From Halicephalobus mephisto (Eukaryota; Nematoda; Chromadorea; Rhabditida; Panagrolaimidae), in contig SWDT01000248.1 in NCBI GenBank assembly GCA_009193035.1, forward strand, positions 124,001 to 188,000: a DNA stretch of 64,000 bases, in the 5' to 3' direction. This document shows positions 1-12,098 of the stretch, piece after piece. The notes beneath the pieces were generated by a model that was not told the DNA's origin, did not search any database, and was given only the letters and a program-made list of their open reading frames with translations. The first letter of the stretch is position 1. The number at the start of each line of letters is the position of its first letter. The position numbers were made by a program, and so were the translations under genes.

Positions 1-3000
1 GTTATCCATTTTCCTTTTTTTACTTTGTTCGAAGATCCTTGGAGTTCTCCGGATTCAGAAGACCGAAGACCTCCTTCTCCAGACTTACTGTCGAGAGGGA
101 CAATTTCTAATCCTAGACAATCCGACTCCGAAGAAGTCTTCGTGCAGCACTGGTATCCGCCGATCGTGTTGACACACCACGTCCCGGCGCCTTCTGAACA
201 GGGCCTGGGGTTCCAGAGACATTCATCAACATCTTAAAAAGCAAAATTCATAAAAATGTTAGTTGTGCGTGAGTATTTTTTTGTTAGATGTGTTAAAAAA
301 TGCAAAATTGTCATTGCTGATTTTCTGGATATTGGGAATTAAGAAAATCCTAAACCAACCGATGCACATTCCACTTGTTCGACTCCATTCAAAACCAGTG
401 TTGCATTTACATCGACTTTCAAAACACCTTGAATTTTCCGGACATGTCGAATTTTGATTCGATGGACTACATCCCGGGAGCTCAAGACTGAAGACGATTC
501 CGTTACTCAAAATGGTTTCTCCCTCGGCATCTGAATCGTTGGATCGGCCTCGGGTCACCACAATTACACCACCTGACGAATTTTGTTGTTTTTCGCCTTT
601 TTCGATAATTTCTAAATTTAAAAATAAAAAAAATAAAAAATAAAATTCCATACGAGTAAGTCCGACTTTTCTTCCAGAAGCTGTTAAAAATCCTCCAGAT
701 GACCTTTCTCCGAAATCAATTTGTTCATCTATAGCATTCACGTCTAATCCTCTGCATTCTGGCTGAACAGAATCCCATCCACAACAAATATGTCCTCCAA
801 TCATGTCGACACACCATTGACCAACTCCGGGACAAATTGATTCATTTTCACATTCGTTCACATCTGGAATTTTTCCCGTAATAGGATGTTTCTGTCTTCA
901 ACTTTTAAATTCCAATTTTTATATCTTTAATTTAAAAATAAAAAAATAAATAATTTTTTATCTGTTATATAATATTTTAAAAGCCATTTTGGGTAAGTTT
1001 CAACTTAAAAAAAAGTTTTTATATAAAATTCCAAATATCCTTAAAATCCAAAGTCAGTCTTCAGAATCCTGGATTTTGAAAGTTAATTTCTGATTTTCAT
1101 TTTAGATTCAGAATCTATGGGTTTTATTACAGTATTACAAGTGCTTTTTGTTCGATTTTAAGGATATTTAAAATTAAAAAATCAGAATTAAAAATTAGCC
1201 TTCAGAATCTTGAAATATAAAAATTAATTTCTGATTTTCATTTTAGATTCAGAATCTATGGGTTTTATTACAGTATCATAAGTGCTTTTTGTTCGATTTT
1301 AAGAATGTTTAAAAAATTCTAAAATTAGAGTTAAAAATTAATCCTCAGAATCTAGGATTATAAAAATTAATTTCTGATTTTCATTTTAGATTCAGAATCT
1401 ATGGGTTTTATTACAGTATTACAAGTACTTTTTGTTCGATTTTGATTCTAAAATTGGAATATGAATCCTTGGGACAGAAATGTAACATAACTTTTTTTTC
1501 ACTGATCAAAGATTATTTGGATGTCCTTTTTCACTCACCATTGCAGCGTACTTTAGGGTCACCTTCAAAACCATCAAGACAAGTACATGTTTGATTGAAG
1601 CAGACCGCGTGAAGGCCACATCCGCCCGAGCAGTAGGCTCCTTTTTCTTAAAAAAAATCAAAATTACGAAATTTAAAAAAGGTTTAAATTTCTACAGAAA
1701 TTAAACCTTGAAAATTTGGGTTAATGAAAAAATATCAACCTTCGATACATTGCTGATCATCCATTTTTGAATCGCAACAGATATAGCCTCCTTCAATATT
1801 CACGCATTTTTCGTCTTTTTGGGCTTCGCAGGGATTTTCAGGAGCTTCACATTCATTGATATCTGGAAAATAATAATCACATTATTGTAAGAATATAAAA
1901 ATTTTACAAAATAGTCCTGACACGAATTTTCGAAATTTCAAAGATATTTTAGAAATTTTTAGAATTTTCAATTTTAAATATTAATTTCGAAATTATTATA
2001 AAATTTAAAAAAATGAAATTTTACGAAATAGTCCTGACACGAATTTTTAGAATTTTAAGGACATTTTAGAATTTTCAATTTTAAACATTAATTTCGAAAT
2101 TATTATAAAATTTAAAAAATATAAAAATTTTACAAAATAGTCCCGACACGAATTTTCGGAACTTTAAAAACTTCTAGAATCTTAAGTTCCGAAATTATAT
2201 CATTATAAAAAAATAAAAATGAGTATTTTTTTGAGAATGATCTTAAAACGAATTTCTAGAATCTTTTAAGAATTTCTAAAATAATAGATTCCAAAAATTT
2301 TTGTTAGATTCTAGAATATTATAGAAATTTCCATAAAATCCTAAAAAATTTCTAAAATTTAAAAAATTTCTAAAATTATAAAAGATTTTTTAGTTTTTAT
2401 AAAATTCTAAAAAATTTTTTAAATTTCAAAGAATGCGAAAGTTTCTACAAAATTATATTAAAAAATAAAAACTAACCAGTACATGAAAATCCGTCTCCAG
2501 CGTAGCCAGTTTCACAAATGCACATTTTCAAAGAAGCGAGACAGAATCCGTGACGATGACAAACATCTTCGTTCTGACTACAGTCGGTCAAAGCTGAAAA
2601 TTATTTTCATCAAGCTCAAAAGCGATTTCCATACGAGAGCAAGTATGTCCGTCTCCTGTGAATCCGTCTTCGCAGCTGCAGATGTAGCCTCCTACCGTAT
2701 TCGTGCAAGATGCTCTTTTGTCGCATTTTCCGTCTTTTTTGCATTCATCGATGTCGACGCAGATTCCGTCGATGAATTCGTAGCCTTTGCTGCAGACGGA
2801 AACACAATCATAATTCCCTACAGTATTCTGACAGAAAGTGCCCTCAGGGCAAGTGTGAAGACCGGCTTCGCACTCGTCGACATCGGCGCACTTCTCCAGG
2901 GGCGTGCCTCTGGGCATGAAGCCCTCGGTGCAGTTGCAGAAGTAAGTCCCCGGGAGATTCACACATCGGGAGTAATCCGTACAACGGGCCAATCCTTCCG

Positions 3001-3765
3001 AACACTCATCGACGTCCACACAGTCGTATCCGTCGCCTTTGAATCCAGGAAAACACTCACATTTGTAAGCTCCTACAGTATTCGTACAATGAGCTAACCA
3101 ATTACAAGGTTTTTCTTGACATTCATTTTTGTCTAAAAAGTTATTTTTATTCAATTTCCAGGGAGAATTACGGACCTGAAAATTCACAACTTTCTCCGTG
3201 GTAGCCGGAATTGCAGTAACATTGGGCCTTTTCTCCGTCGTAAAGACAGGCTCCTCGATCATTGCAAGTTGAGTTACATTTTCCTTCTAAAAAATTTAAA
3301 AAATTTAAAAAATTTAAAAAATTTAAAAAGTTAAAAATTTTAAAAATTTAAAAAGTTAAAAGTTTTAGGGATTTCAAACATTTTTGAAAATAATCAAAAG
3401 TTTCGAAATAATCAAAGAAATTTTCTAATTTAAAAAACAGAGAAAATTTAAAAAATGAAAAAAATTATAAAATATTTTAGAAAATTATAAAACTAACCAC
3501 AATAAGGAAAACTTTCATCATCCATGGCAGGATTACTGTAACAATCGACTTTTCCGTCACATAGCACCGAAATGTCGTGGAGATGGATATCTTCTGGATT
3601 TTCTGAATGTTGGCAGATTACTGTAGCCATATCAAAGTTGACCACAAATGTCGGTCTCATTTCAGGCATGGAGATGTTGACGAAATTTTTCGTAAGACCA
3701 TAACTGTTGTTTATAAAAAAAATAAATAAAAAAAATTTTATCAGCAATCGGTGGAGGACCTCCAT
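1..3765 (-). CDS. EGF-repeat extracellular protein, N-terminal part (fibrillin/MUA-3/MUP-4 type), runs off the left edge
   Basis: Nine exons read leftward: 3765-3498, 3286-3176, 3132-2635, 2593-2477, 1862-1740, 1646-1539, 863-654, 611-360 and 232 to beyond base 1. All internal junctions are phase 1, as is usual for shuffled EGF modules. Residues 1-23 look like a signal peptide (MEVLHRLLIKFFLFIFF). Next comes a stretch ending CDGKVDCYSNPAMDDESFPYC, which resembles an LDL-receptor class A module. It is followed by a compact EGF (CNSTCNDRGACLYDG), several calcium-binding EGFs (DKNECQ, DVDECSEG, DVDECEAG, DIDECKKD, DINECEAP, DVNECENE, DVDECLWN) and some Cys-rich modules ending in CC. About 640 residues lie inside the window. 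Secreted or transmembrane matrix and attachment proteins have this plan, and nematode MUA-3 and MUP-4 combine LDLa with many EGFs. The family call is an inference: the diagnostic C-terminus is outside the window. Confidence 0.85.
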
Positions 3766-4264
3766 TGCCGAAAAACCGATTTTTGGCAGTTTGTCGGATT
3801 AGCCAGGGAAATCCAAAACGAGCCTATTTGCCCGTTTACAGTAATCAATCTAAAATTTAAAAAATTATTTTTATATAAATTTAAAAAAAATTATTTTTAT
3901 ATAAATTTTCGGAAATTTTAAAACTGTCAAAAGTAAAAAAACGAGGACAAAGCGATTAGATTTCGAATGAAAATTGCCAGATTTACCGTTTTTTCCGCTT
4001 CCACAAAGTTCGTTTTTTTTACGCGGAAGTGCAAAAAGTACGAAACAAATTATTATGAGAATTAAAAGCAAATTTTCTTTTATGGAATTTCTTCGAAAAA
4101 AAGTTCGCAAAACTTTTAAAAAATAAAAAGTTAATTTTAACACAAATTTGAAAATTAATTTTTTTTAAAATTTTTATAAAATTTATTTTTTTCTAAATTA
4201 TTTTGAATTTTTTAAATTTAGAAAATTTAAGATTTAAATAAAATTTAAAATTGAAATAAAATAA
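3766..4264. other. 5' flank of the EGF gene with a coding-like stretch
   Basis: On the minus strand, 3849-3740 reads open in a frame that contains QIGSFWISLANPTNC. It follows an acceptor-like TTTTAG and would run into the proposed first EGF-gene exon in another frame. Further left, 4143-3992 (-) encodes a hydrophobic run (ENLLLILIIICFVLFALPR). I could not join either to the EGF gene in phase. They may be 5' untranslated sequence, an alternative first exon, or chance. Confidence 0.25.
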
Positions 4265-4755
4265 AACTTAAAAGTTGATAGAACTGTCAGATTTTTTATT
4301 TTTCTTTACAGAGGAATTAAAAAAATTTAAAATAAATTTAAAAAATTTAAAATCTAAATAAAAATAAAAAGTTAACAAAATTGTCAGATTTTCTATTTTT
4401 ATATATTTTTCTTTACAGAGGAATTCAAAAAATTAAAAATAAATTTTGTACATTGAAAAATTTAAATAAAATTTAAATAGAAAGTTAACAAAATTGTCAT
4501 TTTATATTTTTATATTTTCATGTACCTCTCTACAGCGGAATTTAAAAAATTTAGAAAATTAAAAAAATTTAAAATCTAAATAAAAATTAAAAGTTAACAA
4601 AATTGTCAGATTTTATTTTTTTATGTACCTCTCTACAAAAGAATTCAAAGAATTTAGAAAATTTAAAAAATTTAAATAAAATTTAAATAGAAAGTTAACA
4701 AAATTGTCAGATTTTATTTTTTTATGTACCTCTCTACAGAGGAATTCAAATGTTC
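4265..4755. repeat. Tandem repeat, five units of about 97-113 bases
   Basis: Five diverged copies each contain GTTAACAAAATTGTCAGATT followed by a T-rich stretch and CTCTACAGAGGAATTC. They begin near 4274, 4371, 4484, 4592 and 4693. Confidence 0.8.
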
Positions 4756-4908
4756 AAAAAAATCAAATATTATTTTTTTAAATTTTAACGGTGATTTTCG
4801 AAAAAAGTCAAAAATAAAATGACCTTCAAGAGCCAAAGATAAAGTTGTGTCAAAAAAGGTTTCAAACAAGGAACAGTTTCAATCCAAATTTGAAGTCAAT
4901 GGAGCATC

Positions 4909-5725
4909 ATGGAAGATGTCAAGGTGAGCAAGCCCTCGGGCCTGTTATTGAGTGGTTCATCCATTTTTGGAACATTAGTTGACTTGGGCGTAAATTCAAA
5001 AATCTCTTGACACGTCCTATTGTCAAGAGGTCGGAAACAAGAATATTGTTTCATCTGGTCCAAGTACTTGTTTGAATATTTTTATTTCTTTTCAATTATG
5101 AACAAAATTCGCGAAAAAATGCCGTTTTTGCGCAAATAGATTTTTTCATAAATGAGAATCCTAAGTGAGCACTTGTGTAACTTAATGAACAGGTCCCATA
5201 TGGGGTATTTCGTGTCTCTACACAAAAACTGTAACTTTCGGCCCAGTAACAAATACAAATCGTCAGTATTACTTTTTAATTTTCGTTACAAAGGTTAAAT
5301 ATTCATTTTTGTTACTTTTCGCAATTTTTATGGAACCAAAAAGTTATATTTTTTGTGTATTGGAGGTGCTGTTGAATAGTGACTAGAAAGCTCTGATTTG
5401 AGTTCGAAATAAACACTATCCAAAATCTTTATACGCAAAAAAAAATACTTTTTGGCACAGTAACAAATACAAATCCTCATTATTACTTTTTAATTTTCGT
5501 TACAAAGGTTAAATATTCATGGAAAATATAATAATTATATTTACTTTTGTTACTTTTCGCAATTTTTACGGAACCAAAAGTTATATTTTTTGTCTTTAGG
5601 ACGACAGGGACGACTCTTCGAGAAGGTCATCGAATATGTTCAGTGCCGAGGTCTATCAAGAAGTCAACATCAAAATCAAAACTGATCTGAACAGCAATAA
5701 CGTCCTGATCCAGAAAAACCACTAA
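4909..5725 (+). CDS. Possible two-exon micro-gene, unknown function
   Basis: Exon 4909-4923 (MEDVK) is followed by a donor GTGAGC and an intron of 676 bases. The acceptor TGTCTTTAG ends at 5599, and exon 5600-5725 is open to TAA, giving 46 residues. The second exon is richer in G+C than its surroundings and is rich in charged residues (DDRDDSSRRSS, EVYQEVNIKIKTDL). Against it: the alternative frame across the same junction is also open for about 36 codons, the intron contains two MITE copies, the acceptor lies at the edge of one of them, and the IKIKTDL part resembles a simple repeat seen near 40.8 kb. It may instead be the last exon of a transcript whose start I cannot see. Confidence 0.3.
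5219..5359. mobile_element. Palindromic MITE (CACAAAAA...AACTTTtGG family), copy 1
   Basis: The sequence starts TACACAAAAACTGTAACTTT and ends AAGTTATATTTTTTGTGTA, so the two ends are inverted copies of each other. The core carries CAGTAACAAATACAAATC and TTACTTTTCGCAATTTTTA. Further copies lie at 5430-5594 and 39105-39892. Confidence 0.7.
5430..5594. mobile_element. Palindromic MITE, copy 2
   Basis: This has the same inverted ends and core as copy 1. The spacer between copies 1 and 2 (GAATAGTGACTAGAAAGCTC) also recurs between the copies at 39.65 kb, so the pair was duplicated as a unit. Confidence 0.7.
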
Positions 5726-7166
5726 CAGTTCTGACAAAAATCTTATCGATCGTATTTTTAAAGTTTTTATATCGTGTTTTTTGTGATTTAACAAGTTTAA
5801 TTACCCAAATTTGAAAGAAAATTTCGAAACAAACCGAAGACACGACCCTTCCGAAAAAAACCGAATTAATTTTTCACAAAAATTTAACAAATCAATCTAT
5901 TCGAATTCTGTAATCAAATTCCTAATTTTAATTTTATAAAAAATTTTATAAAGACAAAAATAAAAATATTAACTAATTTATTCGAATATTGCAAGTAAAT
6001 TCCTGATTTTAATTTTATAAAAAATTTCTATAAATGCGAAAATAAAAAAGTTAATTAATCTACTCGAATGTTGCAAGCAAACTGCTGATTTTAATTTTAC
6101 TTAGATTTTGATGTCGACCTCTTTACAGACCTCAGTCACAGGTTGATCGTGGCAGTTACTCATCAATCTGTGACTAACCTTTGTTTCGAAAAACCACAAA
6201 ATTTACAACAAAAATTGTGCAATTAACCAATTAGAAAAAATTATACTATTGTAAAAAATTAAAGATAATTATTTCGAAACAGTCTTGATACAGATTTTTG
6301 AACTTTTAGGAACATTTTAGAAATTTCTAAGATTTTCGATTTTAAAAATTAATTTCGAAATTATAAAAACTAAAATTAAAAATTGTTACGAAATAGTCTC
6401 GACACGAATTTGTGGAATTTTAGGAACTTGAAATTTTTTAGATAATTTTAAAACTTTTTTTAACTTTTTAAAAAATTTTAAAAATCCGAGTTTTTAAAGC
6501 AATTTTTAAAGTTTTCAGAATTTCTTATTACATTCTAGAAGTTTTAAAAAAATTCTCAAAATTTCTACAGAGTTCTGAAAAAATTTAAAAGTTTAGAAAA
6601 TTTCAAAAAAATTTAGAAAAATTTAAAAGTTTAGAAAATTTCAAAAAATTTTTATATTTTTGAATTTTTATACGAATTTCAAAATTTTTCACGAAATTTA
6701 ACAATTCTAAAAATATAAATGACAGTAAAAATTAAACGTTTGTTATTTTTGAAGAATTTCGTTTTCTTCAAAAAGGAAAATAAAGCCGATGGGGCGAGAC
6801 GGTGTCGAAAGATGAAGTCGTTTGACCGTTGGCAATCAAATGTCAAGGTCTTTGGGAGAAAGTGGACCGCAAATTTGATCAGGAAAAACTGTCATTTCAA
6901 AACTTTCTCTAACAATCAAGATCTTTTCTTTTCGCTTTTCTTCCAAACAGAAATTTTACCGACAATGACCTAGTTTCACTTTTTTGATAATAGAAGATTA
7001 AGTTTTTTAAAAGATCATAGTTAATTAAAAAGTAAAATTTAAATTCGTTGTTAATAAAGTTGGAAAATTGACGGAGAAGTTTGTTGAACACTAGAGGATG
7101 TGGGGATAAGAAGAATAAAGTTTATCATTACGGGCTTAATCCTACACGACACGATAGAAAGATAAG
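5726..7166. other. A+T-rich intergenic sequence with a short tandem repeat
   Basis: Bases 5880-6085 hold about three copies of a roughly 95-base unit (TATTCGAAT...CTGATTTTAATTTTA). At 6185-6105 (-) a short frame ends in EVCKEVDIKI-stop, similar to the end of the doubtful exon at 5600-5725 on the other strand. The open frame at 6719-6973 (+) has no family features and looks like chance. Confidence 0.5.
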
Positions 7167-7597
7167 TACACACAAAAAAGACACATGATATATAATGTAT
7201 CTGATAAATGAAAACTGTTCTGATTTATTGGATATATTATATTTAATATATCAATGTATTAAAACAACTTTGATATATTAGATACATGATATATAATGTA
7301 TTTGATAAATGAAAACTGTTCTGATGTATTGGATATATTATATTTAATGTATCGATGTATTAAATACGATATCTATACATTGTATTTAATATATCGATGT
7401 ATGAAAACAACTCTGATATATTAGATACATGATATATAATGTATCTGGTATATTAAGTTAATATTAATGTATTGTATTTAATAGATCAATGCATTAAAAC
7501 GAGTCTAATGTATCCAATACATTATTTCAATGTAACGATGCATTAAATATAACATATCTGATACATCAGAGTTATTTTATTGTATTTTTTGTATGTA
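7167..7597. mobile_element. Non-autonomous TIR element filled with satellite, copy 1
   Basis: The left end is TACACACAAAAAA and the right end is TTTTTTGTATGTA. The interior is an array of diverged units built from GATATATTAGATACATGATA, TGTATCGATGTATTAAA and similar words. The same ends and interior occur at 28000-28374 and 29618-30053. Confidence 0.75.
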
Positions 7598-9315
7598 GGT
7601 AAACATGACACCAGGATGAGGGTTTGGGATTCGTTTTACATCCCAATATGGACTGTTGTTGTGGATGAGTAAATTCTAAGACCATGTTAGTGATGATGTT
7701 GATCCTGATCCATGGGTTCCACAGATCTTATTACAAAAGTAATTACACAAGTCTACGAAAGTTACAAATAAAACCTAAAAAATCACACTAGAGTTCCAAG
7801 CAATCTGCATGGTGTTCGATAACTTCCAATTACTGTAGTTTATTTATATCCGATTTCCTGAACAAGTGGATTTAGTGTCATTTCTAACAACGTTAATACT
7901 ATTTATATATTGATGACTTTTTAGAAACTTCTTGAATCGAAAAATATTTCAACGGATACACTCATTTGAAACAGCCATAACGACAAATGGGATGATCTCG
8001 TTTCAGTTTCCATTAGAATTTGCAATTACCAGACTGAATCGACCATAAACCCCCTTCTGTGAAGAATATTCGGAAATTAATTGACGAAATATTATTCTAT
8101 TTGACGGAAAAACTGAAATTTCATTGATATCTGTTTTATCGATCGAGATAGTAAGAATTGTATTTATAAATTTCGTAATTCAAAAATCGAAAAACAATGA
8201 GAATATATATTTCGACATGGGGAAATCCTCAAGGCCGTTTTTGTTTAGTTTCTGTAACAAAAAACTAAACAAAAATGTGTCTACCATTAAACCGAAACAT
8301 AAATTGGAGAATTATTTGGGGGTATTTCGAAACTAATCGAATTATAAGGACAATGAAAATCTTTGAGGAATTTCCAATAATCTTGTTTATGTACAATTTT
8401 TGTCAAACATTATTTTTGATATATCAAATGCTGCAAATTTCACACATCTTAATGTTACTGTAGTCTTAGCTTTAATATCTACCATAAAACTCTAATAGAT
8501 GGACAGCCCATTTTTCAACTTTTTAAAAATTGTGCCCTTCAAATCGAGTTTTTACAGTAACTTAGGATATTTATAATTCTTCATCAGAGAAAACAATTCG
8601 GACCCTACAAATCGTAAAAAGTCAATCATAAAGGTGAGCAAAATCATACGCAAATATTAGGACTTAGTATATTGTTGGAAAAGGTTGTATTCCATCCACG
8701 TTCCTCTTCTTCTGCTCGTCTATAACGGTACCCTTCTAGTAGAGGTGTCCTTCAAATGGAGGTGCTCTTTTGTTGGAGTTTTTACAGTAACTACTCAAGA
8801 CCAAACTAGAATTCATTGATATCGTACTATTTGGAAACTGTACAATGTACTTCGATACAGTCATCTACAACTCCTTTTCCCAATTAGATTAGGGTCGAGT
8901 GTTCGGATTCTAGTTCTCCAGGTCTCTCTGTCATACGTCATACTGGGATCGAGTCCTCGTAATTCAAAATCTTTCTTTATCACACTTCTCCAATTTGTCT
9001 TCGGTCAGTAGTATATATAGGGGGGGTCTAGGACACTTTTCCCTCCACTTGCCCAATCCCGGGCATACGGGATTACGTGTAATTTAACCAAATTTATATA
9101 ACTTTACTAAAAAGGATACGTGCCCTCACGTATAAATCCAACAAATATATTTATTAAAAATTATATGGGGCATTACGTGTGATTCCGGCAAAATATACAT
9201 TTTTACTAAATGGATACGGCCCTCCTGTGTCCCTCCGGAGGGCTTGCGCGATTTTTATGCAATTTAGTCAATTTTTCTTGATTATAAATGTTTATTAAAA
9301 CGTTAAAACCATTCT
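7598..9315. other. Intergenic sequence with remnants of repeats
   Basis: No supported gene. Around 8500-8770 there are diverged copies of a word (TCAAATcGAG-TTTTTACAGTAACT) resembling the ends of the MITE at 16180. Bases 9059-9235 hold two tandem units of about 115 bases (GGGATTACGTGTAAT... and GGGCATTACGTGTGAT...), each followed by GGATACG and CCCTC. The open frames at 8124-8463 (+) look like chance. Confidence 0.5.
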
Positions 9316-9545
9316 AAAGTATTAGAGAATCAGTCGTTGAGAAAATCCAACTCCAACCTGGCCGAGTTTGACTTTGGTCAAACGAAGACCCTTCCTCTTT
9401 TGTTCTATGCTTATGTTGAGATAAACAAGCTTAATTGCTAATAGTAAGAATCAACAGTTTTCCGTCCAAGATGTCACATCATCGACATCCAACCAATAAC
9501 AACACCTTTACTACTTAGATTACTACACTGCTATCTGAATAAATA
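9316..9545. repeat. Left arm of a long inverted repeat
   Basis: Bases 9316-9467 match the reverse complement of about 12888-13049 almost base for base (CCAACTCCAACCTGGCCGAG, CTTCCTCTTTTGTTCTATGC). A weaker match continues to about 9545 against 12810-12888. The left arm therefore also carries a decayed piece of the coding sequence found at the right arm. Confidence 0.85.
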
Positions 9546-9649
9546 GAAAATTCAAGCGATATAACTGGCGTTACGTATCAGGAATGACACGATTACACTG
9601 TTTCGAACAGTTATATTTAACCAGTTTCATCAGTATAATATCCAAAGAT

Positions 9650-11351
9650 TTAGTTGAAAATCAAAGGAATCAACAGGAGAACAATAGACAGACCGGGCAA
9701 GGAACTAGAACCTCCTTGGTCACTCATAGTTGAGTCATCAGAAAATACAAACCCTATAAACGGTGCCTGATAAAACTTTGAGTTTACGCTTCCAGATGTA
9801 AAATCAATCTCAATGTTTGTAACACCAGTAAAATTCATATTGACTTCTGAATTACTGTCTATATTATAGGACTCGACTTTTCCATCGGCTTTCAAAGTAA
9901 CTTTGTCGTTAGAATTATTCCTATAACTGATTACTGCAAACATATTTAATTGAGGGTTCTTGCATGTTTCACCAGGCTTAATTGAGAAATGACAATTCAT
10001 GTTACTACAGTAGGCATATGAATCAGGTACTCCTGTTATGGAAAATTTTGTAGAATTCCTGCAGGGAACTGTAATTGTCGAAGGGCCACATGTACAGGCT
10101 GCAATTAAACAATCAGACTTTTAGATTCTACAGTATTTTTCAATAACTTACGGACGTATTTTTGGATTATAGTAAATCCAGCTTCGACGATGCTTCCATC
10201 AGAAGCGAAAATCAAAACAGCATCACCAGCGTTTTCGAGTGCATTATACGATTTCGGAAAGAGTTTATGATAACCATTTGAAGAATCTTTGACTTCCAAA
10301 TTGTCTCCCTGGCTTTCTAAAAAATACTGCTTTGTCGAAAACGTCATTATATGATTTGCCTTTTCAGGAAATTGGATTGAACAATTAGAATCAGCCTTAT
10401 ATCCATGTGCTGAATTGAAGTTTGAAATAACTGTGCTATCTGTGTTAGAAGTTTGGTTTACACGTGGACAAGTTGCATTTGAGGAACTTAATGGTTTGTC
10501 GACAGCTGAGACAAATAGAGCGATATTGATATTATTATTACTGGTGGATGAAGGCTCGTATCTAATTGAAAAGGCTGATCCATCATATCTATATACACCG
10601 GTTGTGCTCAAATTATAAGATGGTCCTGAATCATTGATGATGATCACATTTTCCCCGTCTCTAAGAGTCTCAACCACAACTTTGAACATCATATTGGAAG
10701 ACACATTAAAATTCCATTGACATAATTTTGGTATACTGGAGTTAGTTTTTACCGCAATGATAGGGACCGCAGACTGGTTCGTCAACCTGAAGGTTTTATT
10801 TGCCATTATGCAGCTGGAATCAGAATCGCTCGAATCAGGGGCAAAAACAAAGGCTTGAAAGGCAGCCCAATCAAGCTCATTATTTTTGTCTGTGGATTGA
10901 ATGGTAAAAGTGGAAGTACTTCTGCCTGGGAACAATGATACACATCTATAACTATCATAAGAGCTGAAATGTTTAAAATATTTTAATTTAAAAACTTGAT
11001 CTACTTTTGAACACATCCTGTATCAGCATCTTCTTTTTGGATCACATGAGATTGAACAAAATTCTTTGAATTGCTTTTACCACCAGTCCAACTGTAACGA
11101 ATATTACCAGTGGTGAAAATGAAAAAAATTCCAGTGTTCGGTTTGTCAATTCTAGAGAATTTAAATCCACATGGGGTAGTCAAATTGTTAGAAATAAGTG
11201 ATTTGGGAAATCCAGGAGATTGAATAGGAATCATATCTCCTGCAGCTAAGTTAACGGCAGTGTTACCTGAACTACACTCCTGTTTATCTCGGAGTTCCGC
11301 TTTTACCAGAGCCAACAGAATCACAAAAAGAAGAATCATTTTCTGGATCAT
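9650..11351 (-). CDS. Secreted CUB-like domain protein, probably GPI-anchored
   Basis: Three exons, 11351-11005, 10963-10152 and 10098-9650, with introns of 41 and 53 bases, give 535 residues. A signal peptide (MIQKMILLFVILLALVKA) is followed by a CUB-type start (IPIQSPGFP), a second CUB-like block (SNCSIQFPEKANHIMTF) and a Cys-rich segment with YCSNMNCHFSI. The C-terminus is a small Ser/Gly spacer followed by LPGLSIVLLLIPLIFN, typical of a GPI-attachment signal. Nematodes have a large CUB-like (DUF141-type) family, many members of which are induced by infection; placement in that family is by recognition. The N-glycosylation sites are numerous. The gene sits inside the inverted-repeat segment 9316-13049 and is intact, so it may be cargo of a mobile or duplicated segment. 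Confidence 0.85.
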
Positions 11352-12098
11352 TGTATCGAGAAAAATCTCCTGATCGAATGAAATGTCTTTATGTTTTATC
11401 CTTAAAAAGAACCAATAAACTATGAAGCTTTCCTCTTATCTTTATATGAAGTAGGAGTGACATCATTTAAAACAAGACATTCATGATAACTCTAATATGA
11501 TTGTCGCGACATTAAGCGTAGGAAGAAAGGAGCGATCGTTCAGAAGAAATGATTCTGCTTCCAGGAATGGAACTGGAAAAGGTCGCTCTCGTAGCTTAAG
11601 GAAAAAAGCACTTGCTCGGATAGCAAGATAATGCGGGTTCGATGCCTGCCGAGAGATGTTTTTCCTTCCATATTAGTTTCGAACTAGATGAGGCCAGATC
11701 TAGTTTTCCGACAATGGTCGTCAGAACAAAATCTTGGAGTATAACTCGGATTATTTTCGTTATTGGATAATGTTGTCACGATAAAGGCTCAGTACCCGGA
11801 TTTATGATTGAAGAACGAATCAGCGATAGTTTACGTCAATATCATTGTTTGGAAGTTTTCATCTAAGAAAAGATAAAAAACTGTGGGATGAAAAAGGATT
11901 CAATCCTACTGCCAATGATATTTAATTCATCTTTCATTCGAGCTTAATTTCCTATCCCTTCAATTGTCAAAGATCAATGATGAGTTCTTATTCTGTTCGA
12001 TTTATCAGCACATTGTCTCTAAATTAGTTGATATTAACAATGATTTGGTTGATTTTAAGAACATTAACATTTTTATTGAATTGGATTTCAAAGAAGTA
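11352..12098. other. Intergenic sequence between the CUB-like gene and the membrane-protein gene
   Basis: Apart from the tRNA-like sequence at 11585-11657 I see no gene. The first 150 bases are presumably the CUB-gene promoter. Confidence 0.5.
11585..11657 (+). pseudogene. tRNA-like cloverleaf (tRNA pseudogene or head of a tRNA-derived SINE)
   Basis: The 73 bases fold as a canonical cloverleaf: acceptor CTCTCG/CGAGAG with the outermost pair mismatched, D arm GCTT/AAGC, anticodon arm CTTGC/GCAAG and T arm GCGGG/CCTGC with loop TTCGATG. A perfect B box (GGTTCGATGCC) and an A-box-like TAGCTTAAGG are present. The anticodon loop TCGGATA lacks U33 and would read GGA (Ser), yet there is no long variable arm, so it is unlikely to be a working tRNA. 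Confidence 0.6.

Noticed and set aside
2593..2640. Apparent frameshift between EGF exons 3 and 4
   Set aside because: Re-reading the bases at 2581-2593 showed the junction is in phase (phase 1) and leads into DCSQNEDVC.
2588..3262. EGF frame starting at an internal Met near 3262
   Set aside because: Bases 3175-3133 are an intron (GTCCGT...TTTTTAG). The upstream codons belong to a different frame that encodes another EGF module.
3871..4143. Hydrophobic minus-strand frame as a transporter N-terminus
   Set aside because: It is one short hydrophobic run in A/T-rich sequence with no phase-compatible partner exon.
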